This document shows, piece after piece, positions 5,362 through 11,144 of a DNA stretch of 11,144 nucleotides; the stretch's first letter is position 1; each line of letters begins with the position of its first letter. A program made the translations under genes and the position numbers. The stretch is taken from assembly GCA_031253365.1 (NCBI GenBank), contig JAIRWE010000046.1, positions 1 to 11,144 of the forward strand, read 5' to 3'. The notes under the pieces were generated by a model that ran no database searches, was not told the DNA's origin, and saw nothing but the letters and a program-made list of their open reading frames with translations. This DNA is from Oscillospiraceae bacterium (GTDB lineage Bacteria > Bacillota > Clostridia > Oscillospirales > Ruminococcaceae).

Positions 5362-7959
5362 ATGGCTCAAAACAACAGTAAGACTACGCGTTCGACCGGC
5401 GACAAAGCCCGTTTGGCAACAGATAAAAAGCAAGAAACGGAATTGGCGAAAAAACGCTCGGAAGAGGCTTACGCGCGAAGCAGGCGCAAGCGGCAGATTT
5501 ATTCGGTTGTGCTGTTCGCCTCGGCGTTGCTTTTCATAGCGTTTTCGATAATAGGCGAGGCGACCGCCGAATCAAAGACCGCTTGGGATTGGATACATAT
5601 TTTTTTGCGCGGAATTTTCGGGTTGTCGGTGTTTTTTGTGGGTCCCGCCATGATTTACGCGTCCGTTATGATTGCGAGGGACAAACGCAAATCCGCCATT
5701 ATCATAAAGCTCGTTCAACTGGCGGCGATAATTTTGCTGATAAGCGGGGCGGTGCAGATTCTTTTCGTCGGGAACGTCGGCGACATAAACGGCACGTTTG
5801 AATCGGGGACAAAGCTGAAAGGCGGCGGCGTTGTCGGGATGCTCCTCGCCTATCCCCTGATGTTTTTCGGCAGGCAGGGCGCAAGCATAATCGTGCTGCT
5901 GATTGCGTTCGTTTTCATAATGCTGATGGGCAACATAACGCTCGACGTTTTTTTGAGGTTTATGGCGAAACCGTTCAAGAAAGCCGGCAATTACGCGAAG
6001 CAGCAGCGGGAATTGATTAAACGGGACGCCGAGTTTATCGAGGCGGAGAATAAGCGGCGCGAGGAAGAAGAAGCCCTTATGCGGATGAACGCGGCGGAAC
6101 GCGATATAGAAAAGGAAATTGAAAAAGACGTGCAATTCGCCGGGATTATGGCGGTCGCCGATTCCGCGAGGGAAACCCCCGAGGTGAAAAAGCCCGTTTA
6201 CCTTTCGGATTCGTCGCCGGAAATGCCTTTCCCGGAAATCCCCCCGCCTTTCCCCTTAACCGAAAAGCCGGCGGAAAACGGCGGAAGCGGCGACAGTGTG
6301 GAGGACGCCTTCGACTCGGTTGTGAGCGACGCCGTGATTGAGGCGATTGAGGAGTTCCAAAGAGAAGATGAGAGCGGGGAGGACGAGGTTCGGAAGGTTT
6401 CCGAAAACGTGTTTTATTCCCGATTGGACGGGGAATTGCCCAAGCGCGGGAAAATTGAGGCGGGGCTGGAAATTACCGACGTGAGCGAGGGGACGGAGTA
6501 TTCCCTGCCTTCCGTCGGGTTGCTTGATGAAATAAAGGAAAGCCGCCCGGAAAAGGAAATAGCGGCGGAACTGGAAGCGAACTCCTTCAAATTGGTCGAA
6601 ACGCTGAAAAGTTTCGGCGTGCATACGAAGATTGTCGGCGTGGTTCGCGGACCGTCGGTTACCCGCTATGAGATTCAGCCGGCTCCCGGCGTGAAAATAT
6701 CGAGAATTACCGGTCTTACGGACGATATAGCGCTCAATCTCGCGGCGGCGGGCGTGCGTATGGAAGCGCCGATACCCGGGAAATCGGCGGTGGGGGTGGA
6801 GGTTCCGAACAATACCGTCGATACCGTGTCGATTCGCGAGTTGATAGACAGCGCGCAGTTTCGCGGGACGAAGTCCAATCTGAGCGCGGTAATCGGCAAG
6901 TCCATTTCCGGCGAGATTATCGTTTCGGATATAGCGAAAATGCCCCATCTTCTTATCGCGGGAACAACGGGTTCGGGTAAGTCGGTGTGCGTCAATTCCG
7001 TGATAATGAGCATACTTTTCCGTTCGACTCCGAATGAGGTTCGGCTGATAATGATTGACCCCAAATCCGTGGAATTTATGATATATAACGGTATTCCGCA
7101 TCTGTTGACCCCCGTCGTCACAGACCCGAAGAAGGCGGCGGGCGCCCTCAAATGGGCGGTAAACGAAATGACGGAGAGATACGGCTCGTTCGCCGAGAAT
7201 AACGTCCGCGACATAAACGGTTTTAACGAAGCCGCGAAAATCAACGAAGAGCTTTCCCCCATGACGAAAATCGTCATTTTCATCGACGAACTCGCGGATT
7301 TGATGATGACGGCGGCGCGCGAGGTGGAGGAAAGTATATGCAGGCTCGCCCAAATGGCGCGGGCGGCGGGAATCCATCTCGTGATAGCCACGCAGCGCCC
7401 TACGGTGAACGTCGTGACGGGGCTGATAAAAGCCAACATTCCCAGCAGGATAGCCCTTAAAGTCGCCTCGCAGGTTGACAGCCGCACGATTATCGACACC
7501 GCCGGCGCGGACAAACTGCTCGGGAAAGGCGATATGCTCTACGCACCCGTAGGTATGCCGAAGCCCGTTCGCGTTCAGGGGTGCTGGGTTTCGGATAAGG
7601 AAGTCGAGAGGGTCGTCGGGTTCATTAAAGAGAAATTCAAGCTTGATTATGACGAAAAAGTCGCCGATGAAATCGACAAACAGGCGGAAGCCGTTTCGTC
7701 CCCCAAGGACAAGGAGACGGAGGACTTCGACGCTTATGACGATAAGTTGGAGGAAGCGATTTCGGCGGTTATCGACGCGGGGAAGGCGTCCACTTCCTAT
7801 TTGCAGTTGAAGCTGAAGCTGGGATACGGCAGGGCGGCGCGGCTGATTGATATTATGGAAAAGATGGGCGTCGTGAGCAAATCCGAAAACAGCAAACCGC
7901 GCGAGGTGCTTATGACAAGGCAGGATTGGCTGGAAAGAAAGATGTTCGTCGATAAATAA
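5362..7959 (+). CDS. ftsK: DNA translocase FtsK/SpoIIIE
   Basis: This 865-residue protein is a hexameric ATP-driven DNA pump anchored at the septum, which moves chromosomal DNA during division or sporulation. A basic N-terminus is followed by four membrane segments (about 46-64, 78-104, 112-136, 155-190). A charged, Pro/Glu-rich linker (about 205-395) precedes the alpha/beta motor. The motor has Walker A GTTGSGKS (534-541), Walker B IVIFIDELAD (637-646) and the RLAQMARAAGIHLVIATQRP segment (661-680). A C-terminal winged-helix gamma domain (about 795-855; STSYLQLKLKLGYGRAARLI) should read polar DNA sequences. The ATG at 5362 is preceded by GAGGAA. The short four-helix anchor fits Bacillota SpoIIIE-type proteins, but FtsK and SpoIIIE roles cannot be separated from sequence alone. 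Confidence 0.96.
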   Translation: MAQNNSKTTRSTGDKARLATDKKQETELAKKRSEEAYARSRRKRQIYSVVLFASALLFIAFSIIGEATAESKTAWDWIHIFLRGIFGLSVFFVGPAMIYASVMIARDKRKSAIIIKLVQLAAIILLISGAVQILFVGNVGDINGTFESGTKLKGGGVVGMLLAYPLMFFGRQGASIIVLLIAFVFIMLMGNITLDVFLRFMAKPFKKAGNYAKQQRELIKRDAEFIEAENKRREEEEALMRMNAAERDIEKEIEKDVQFAGIMAVADSARETPEVKKPVYLSDSSPEMPFPEIPPPFPLTEKPAENGGSGDSVEDAFDSVVSDAVIEAIEEFQREDESGEDEVRKVSENVFYSRLDGELPKRGKIEAGLEITDVSEGTEYSLPSVGLLDEIKESRPEKEIAAELEANSFKLVETLKSFGVHTKIVGVVRGPSVTRYEIQPAPGVKISRITGLTDDIALNLAAAGVRMEAPIPGKSAVGVEVPNNTVDTVSIRELIDSAQFRGTKSNLSAVIGKSISGEIIVSDIAKMPHLLIAGTTGSGKSVCVNSVIMSILFRSTPNEVRLIMIDPKSVEFMIYNGIPHLLTPVVTDPKKAAGALKWAVNEMTERYGSFAENNVRDINGFNEAAKINEELSPMTKIVIFIDELADLMMTAAREVEESICRLAQMARAAGIHLVIATQRPTVNVVTGLIKANIPSRIALKVASQVDSRTIIDTAGADKLLGKGDMLYAPVGMPKPVRVQGCWVSDKEVERVVGFIKEKFKLDYDEKVADEIDKQAEAVSSPKDKETEDFDAYDDKLEEAISAVIDAGKASTSYLQLKLKLGYGRAARLIDIMEKMGVVSKSENSKPREVLMTRQDWLERKMFVDK

Positions 7960-7970
7960 GGGGCTTTTTC

Positions 7971-7976
7971 GGAGGT
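7971..7976 (+). promoter_or_regulatory. Ribosome binding site of the YgiQ-family gene
   Basis: GGAGGT lies 7 bases before the ATG at 7984 and fixes that start. It sits in a 13-base string, TTTTCGGAGGTCG (7966-7978), that is repeated exactly before the glycosyltransferase start at the right edge. Confidence 0.85.
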
Positions 7977-7983
7977 CGTCAAA

Positions 7984-9834
7984 ATGTTCCTGCCCGTGTC
8001 AAGACGCGAATTGCGTTCCCTGAATATCGAAGCCCTTGATTTTATTTGCGTAACCGGCGACGCTTACGTCGACCACCCTTCGTTCGGGACGGCGATAGTT
8101 TCCCGCTTGCTCGAAAGCCGCGGATTTACCGTGGGGGTAATCGCCCAACCAGTTTCCGACGCGGATTACACCGAACTCGGCGTTCCGAATTATTGCTTTA
8201 TGGTCAGCGGCGGGAATATAGACAGCATGGTGGCGAACTACACGGTTTCGGGTAAAAAGCGGCATAAAGACGATTACAGCGCGGGGGGCAAGGGCGGCAA
8301 ACGCCCCGATTACGCCGTGAACGCCTACTGCAAGACGCTTAAACGCCTGTTCCCCGGCGTCGGGATAGTCATAGGCGGGTTGGAGGCGTCGCTTCGCAGG
8401 TTCGCGCATTATGATTTTTGGGCGGATAAGGTGCTGCCTTCCGTGTTGGTTTCAAGCGGGGCGGATTTGCTGGTTTACGGAATGGCGGAATTAACGCTTA
8501 CACAGCTGGCGGACAGGCTGAAAGCGGGGGACGCCCTTTCGGAAATAGCCGACCTGCGCGGGACGTGCCGCATTACCGAGCCGATAAACACGCCTTTGGG
8601 GAACACGGTTCAATGCGACGGCTTTGAGCTTGTTTTCGCGGACAAGAGGCGTTACGCGAAAGCCTGCGCCGTTCAGTACGGCGAGCAGGACGAGGTTTAC
8701 GGCAAAACGGTAATTCAGCGGCACGGGAATAAAATGCTGGTTCAGAACCCGCCGCAACGCGCCCTCACGGAATCCGAAATGGACGGGGTATACGCCCTGC
8801 CGTTTACGCGGACGTACCATCCCGTTTACGAAAAGGACGGGGGCGTTCCCGCTTTGAACGAGGTCGAGTTTTCCGTAACCTGGACGCGCGGTTGTTTCGG
8901 GAGTTGCAATTTCTGTTCAATCGCCGTTCACCAAGGACGCAGGATACAGTCGAGGAGCGAAGAGTCGGTTGTAAGTGAAGCGGGGTTGTTAATAAAAAAT
9001 CGGGGCTTTAAGGGGTATATTCACGACGTCGGCGGTCCCACCGCCAATTTCGGGCAGCCGAGCTGCAAAAAACAGTTAAGGGACGGTCTGTGCAAATCCA
9101 AGAAGTGCCTCGCGCCCGCCGCTTGTGAAAACCTTGAGGCGTCGCACGAAAAGTATCTGCGCGTTCTTCGGCGGCTGAGGGGTTTGAAGGGCGTTAAGAA
9201 GGTTTTCGTGCGGTCGGGAATACGCTTTGATTATGTAATGCTGGATAAAGACGGGATTTTTTTGAAAGAGCTTGTCGCAAATCATGTCAGCGGGCAGATT
9301 AAGGCGGCTCCGGAGCATATCAAGCCCGGCGCGCTCGCCTGCATGGGCAAACCGCCGATAGAAGCCTATTTGGAGTTCGAGAAGGCGTTTTTCGCCGAAA
9401 CGAAAAAAGCGGGGAAAGAGCAGTATATCGTTCCGTATTTGATGTCGTCGCACCCGGGCACGACGCTCGGCGACGCGGTGGATTTGGCTGTTTGGCTGAA
9501 AAAACGCGGTATTCGCCCCGAACAGGTTCAGGATTTTTACCCCACGCCGGGGACGATTTCGACGGCGATGTATTATTCCGGGTTAGACCCGTTCACGCTG
9601 AAAAAGGTACACGTTCCGAAAAGCGACGGCGAAAGGGCTATGCAGCGGGCTTTGTTGCAGTATTACAAGCCGGAGAACCGCGGGCTTGTCGCGAAGGCTC
9701 TGGCGGTTACCAAGAGGAAAAACATCCTCGTTTCAAAGGATAACAGCGATGTCAAAAAAATATTACCTGAGCGAACACAGGAAGCGAAACGCGAAGTCAA
9801 TAAAAAAAGCGGTAAGAAAAGGAAAAAACGGTAA
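7984..9834 (+). CDS. ygiQ: YgiQ-family (UPF0313) radical SAM protein
   Basis: This 616-residue protein belongs to the YgiQ radical SAM family, which has no established substrate. Residues 1-200 resemble the family's N-terminal cobalamin-binding-like region (HPSFGTAIVSRLLESRGF at 31-48). The radical SAM core has RGCFGSCNFCSI with the cluster cysteines C304, C308 and C311. A second cysteine set, C361, C370, C375 and C381 (spacing C-x8-C-x4-C-x5-C), sits where family members also carry cysteines and could hold another metal site. GGPTANFG (350-357) and YPTPGTISTAMYYSG (519-533) are further family-like segments. The C-terminus (about 585-616) is a very basic tail that overlaps the next gene by 86 bases. 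E. coli YgiQ is longer. Family assignment is firm; the reaction is unknown. Confidence 0.93.
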   Translation: MFLPVSRRELRSLNIEALDFICVTGDAYVDHPSFGTAIVSRLLESRGFTVGVIAQPVSDADYTELGVPNYCFMVSGGNIDSMVANYTVSGKKRHKDDYSAGGKGGKRPDYAVNAYCKTLKRLFPGVGIVIGGLEASLRRFAHYDFWADKVLPSVLVSSGADLLVYGMAELTLTQLADRLKAGDALSEIADLRGTCRITEPINTPLGNTVQCDGFELVFADKRRYAKACAVQYGEQDEVYGKTVIQRHGNKMLVQNPPQRALTESEMDGVYALPFTRTYHPVYEKDGGVPALNEVEFSVTWTRGCFGSCNFCSIAVHQGRRIQSRSEESVVSEAGLLIKNRGFKGYIHDVGGPTANFGQPSCKKQLRDGLCKSKKCLAPAACENLEASHEKYLRVLRRLRGLKGVKKVFVRSGIRFDYVMLDKDGIFLKELVANHVSGQIKAAPEHIKPGALACMGKPPIEAYLEFEKAFFAETKKAGKEQYIVPYLMSSHPGTTLGDAVDLAVWLKKRGIRPEQVQDFYPTPGTISTAMYYSGLDPFTLKKVHVPKSDGERAMQRALLQYYKPENRGLVAKALAVTKRKNILVSKDNSDVKKILPERTQEAKREVNKKSGKKRKKR

Positions 9835-10750
9835 CAAGGTTGCGTTGGCGGTAACATTGGGTTTAATCGTTGTTTCGGCGGCGGTCGCGGTTTCGGTTTT
9901 CGTCGATTGGGATGATATCTACGTTTCTTTGGGGTTGAAAAAAGACGTACATATTTTTGACGAAAAAAACGACGAAAGCGTTTATGTTCATTTTATCGAC
10001 GTGGGGCAGGGGGATTGCCAGCTTATCGTCACCCCCGAATATTCCGTAATGATAGATTGCGGGGAAAAAACCGAAGCGGAAAAGGTGACGGATTATTTAA
10101 AGCAGCTGGGCGTAAAAAAACTCGATTATGTCATAGTTTCCCATCCGCACGCCGACCACATGGGCGCGATGAGCCTGATAATAGACGAGTTCAAACCCGA
10201 CGCGCTGATTATGCCGAGGATAAAGGACGAGCTTGTTCCCACGACCGCGTCGTTCGTGCGGATGTTGGACGCGATTGAGCGCCGTTCGGTGAATGCGTCT
10301 TACGCCGAAGCGGGGCGGGTCGTCGAGTTGGACGTGTGTGTGCTGGAAATTCTCTCGCCGGTAAGCGATTATGACGATTTGAACAATTATTCCGTCGCGG
10401 TCAGGCTGGTTCACGGGGAAAACGCGTTTTTGTTCACGGGGGATATCGAGGGCAAGGCGGAGGACGATATTCTTGACAGCGGAGCGGTTTTGAAGGCGGA
10501 CGTGCTTAAAGTGGCGCACCACGGCAGCGCCACTTCAAGCAAGAAGAAGTTTTTGAACGCGGTGGGGGGTTCTTACGCGGTAATCGGGGTGGGGTCGCCG
10601 AACAGCTATAACCACCCGAGTGAGAAAACGCTCGGCAGGCTTGCGGGTTTGGGTTATGAGGTTTACCGCACCGATACTTCGGGCAATATCGTATTTGAAA
10701 GCGGCGCGGAGGGGATAAAAGTCTTTGCGGAAAGGCAGGCGGCGGCATGA
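9749..10750 (+). CDS. Membrane-anchored ComEC-like metallo-beta-lactamase-fold protein
   Basis: This 333-residue protein has a basic N-terminus, one membrane segment (about 31-52) and a metallo-beta-lactamase domain like the C-terminal domain of the competence protein ComEC. Motifs are VHFIDVGQGDCQL (80-92), MIDCG (101-105), SHPHADHMGAM (131-141) with the metal-binding HxHxDH, FTGDI (229-233), VAHHGSATSS (255-264) and NHPSEKTL (288-295). With positive charges before the membrane helix, the domain should face outside. The channel domain of ComEC is absent. The frame opens upstream to 9686, but I choose the ATG at 9749 because AAAGGA lies 8 bases before it and the basic-plus-helix N-terminus then makes sense. 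It overlaps ygiQ by 86 bases and the next gene by 4. Function (nuclease or other hydrolase) is inferred only. Confidence 0.9.
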   Translation: MSKKYYLSEHRKRNAKSIKKAVRKGKNGNKVALAVTLGLIVVSAAVAVSVFVDWDDIYVSLGLKKDVHIFDEKNDESVYVHFIDVGQGDCQLIVTPEYSVMIDCGEKTEAEKVTDYLKQLGVKKLDYVIVSHPHADHMGAMSLIIDEFKPDALIMPRIKDELVPTTASFVRMLDAIERRSVNASYAEAGRVVELDVCVLEILSPVSDYDDLNNYSVAVRLVHGENAFLFTGDIEGKAEDDILDSGAVLKADVLKVAHHGSATSSKKKFLNAVGGSYAVIGVGSPNSYNHPSEKTLGRLAGLGYEVYRTDTSGNIVFESGAEGIKVFAERQAAA

Positions 10751-10959
10751 TTATCATTGACAGATTTGAAGGTGATTTCGTTGTTTTAGAGGACGCGGAT
10801 ATGGAAAAGTTCTCGCGGGTGGACCGCGCCGTGTTCCCCAAGAACGCGAGGGAGGGCGACGTCGTCGAGGAAAGGGGCGGGGTTTATACCGTCAATTCCG
10901 AGGCTACGGCGAAAAGACGCCGGCAGATAGTCGAAAGACTTCGTAAAATGGGGCTGTGA
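10747..10959 (+). CDS. DUF3006-family small protein
   Basis: This 70-residue protein fits DUF3006: it opens MIIIDRFEGDFVVLED, has a charged middle with REGDVVEERGGVY (about 45-57), and ends in a basic helix (TAKRRRQIVERLRKMGL). The family has no known function. It is typically found beside ComEC-type metallo-beta-lactamase proteins, as here: its ATG overlaps the stop of the preceding gene (ATGA), so the two are probably translated together and may act together. It has no signal peptide or membrane segment, so it should be cytoplasmic, whereas the predicted domain of its partner lies outside. Family assignment rests on length, the opening motif and the neighbour. Confidence 0.8.
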   Translation: MIIIDRFEGDFVVLEDADMEKFSRVDRAVFPKNAREGDVVEERGGVYTVNSEATAKRRRQIVERLRKMGL

Positions 10960-10966
10960 TATTAGC

Positions 10967-10990
10967 AACCTCAAAAAGGTTTTCGGAGGT
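10967..10990 (+). promoter_or_regulatory. Two mutually exclusive short hairpins over the glycosyltransferase ribosome binding site
   Basis: AACCT (10967-10971) can pair with AGGTT (10977-10981). Overlapping bases ACCTC (10968-10972) can instead pair with GAGGT (10986-10990), which is the ribosome binding site itself. One fold leaves the site free and the other hides it. Stems are only 5 pairs long, so this is a weak, speculative translation switch. No U-tract follows, so it is not a terminator. Confidence 0.25.
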
Positions 10991-10996
10991 CGCCTG

Positions 10997-11144
10997 TTGA
11001 AAGTTCTCTTATATTCCGAGGGTATGCGGTTCATCAAGATTTCCGGGTTGGGGCGCGCCGTAACGCACCAAAAAAAGGCGCTCGCCTCAAAGGGAATAGA
11101 ATGCGGTTCCGATTTGAGAAAAGATTTTGACGGCGCGGATATCG
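10997..11144 (+). CDS. Glycosyltransferase (GT4-like), N-terminal 49 residues; runs off right edge
   Basis: Only the start of this gene is present. A TTG start at 10997 is preceded by GGAGGT (10985-10990) with 6 bases of spacing. The product begins MKVLLYSEGMRFIKISGLGR and continues AVTHQKKALASKGIE, which resembles the N-terminal nucleotide-fold of family 4 glycosyltransferases, in particular those that extend diacylglycerol glycolipids, where SGxGRAxxHQ is characteristic. An in-frame ATG nine codons in would cut off the conserved first strand, so TTG is preferred. It follows the DUF3006 gene by 37 bases and is probably in the same operon. The acceptor and sugar cannot be told from this fragment. 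Confidence 0.75.
   Translation, partial: MKVLLYSEGMRFIKISGLGRAVTHQKKALASKGIECGSDLRKDFDGADI

Noticed and set aside
6256..7514. Two long minus-strand open frames (373 and 279 codons) under ftsK
   Set aside because: They overlap the FtsK motor domain antisense, have shadow-like composition and no motifs.
9686..9748. Upstream extension of the metallo-beta-lactamase gene by 21 codons
   Set aside because: The ATG at 9749 has AAAGGA at proper spacing. The longer form would lengthen the overlap with ygiQ and add residues not expected before the basic anchor.
10967..10984. Hairpin after the DUF3006 gene as an intrinsic terminator
   Set aside because: The stem is only 5 pairs and is followed by TTTCGG rather than a U-run; the next gene begins at once on the same strand.
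1..11144. Mobile element, phage defence or toxin-antitoxin island
   Set aside because: No transposase, integrase, terminal repeats, nuclease-methylase pairs or toxin families are visible. All but one of the genes belong to recognisable families, most of them housekeeping.

Overview
The window looks like chromosomal core DNA from a member of the class Clostridia (Bacillota), probably an uncultured anaerobe. It has moderately high GC, strong Shine-Dalgarno sites (GGAGGT-type), clear sigma-A-type promoters, an RNase J, a SpoIIIE/FtsK-type translocase, a clostridial-type citrate synthase, and a ComEC-type metallo-beta-lactamase protein paired with a DUF3006 protein. The exact genus cannot be read from the sequence.

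Left part (1-2841). An RNase J gene runs on the minus strand off the left edge, with the first 418 codons visible. It is divergent from nth (endonuclease III, plus strand). Their predicted promoters overlap and face each other in a 138-base gap. Downstream of nth, a convergent minus-strand gene of unknown function ends at a stop codon that overlaps the nth stop. Its product has a folded-looking N-terminal half and a low-complexity tail with several copies of a short helical motif resembling the N-terminal motif of FliM/FliY.

Middle gap (2842-3102). This 261-base divergent region holds a very good promoter for the unknown gene, overlapped by a long interrupted inverted repeat that looks like an operator. 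It also holds a promoter for the rightward operon and a structured leader (hairpin with possible pseudoknot) just upstream of the citrate synthase ribosome binding site.

Right part (3103-11144). One tightly packed plus-strand run encodes citrate synthase, undecaprenyl-diphosphatase UppP, the DNA translocase FtsK/SpoIIIE, a YgiQ-family radical SAM protein, a membrane-anchored ComEC-like metallo-beta-lactamase protein, a DUF3006 protein, and the start of a glycosyltransferase. Spacings run from an 86-base overlap to gaps of about 40 bases, so co-transcription is likely. The mixture (central carbon, cell-wall lipid carrier recycling, chromosome segregation, RNA or protein modification, extracytoplasmic hydrolase, glycolipid-type transferase) looks like a growth-linked housekeeping operon rather than a single pathway.

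I see no RNA genes, CRISPR arrays, insertion sequences or prophage genes, and no convincing intrinsic terminator. No gap exceeds 300 bases. The least explained items are the unknown gene at 2035-2841 with its operator-like repeat, and the structured citrate synthase leader.
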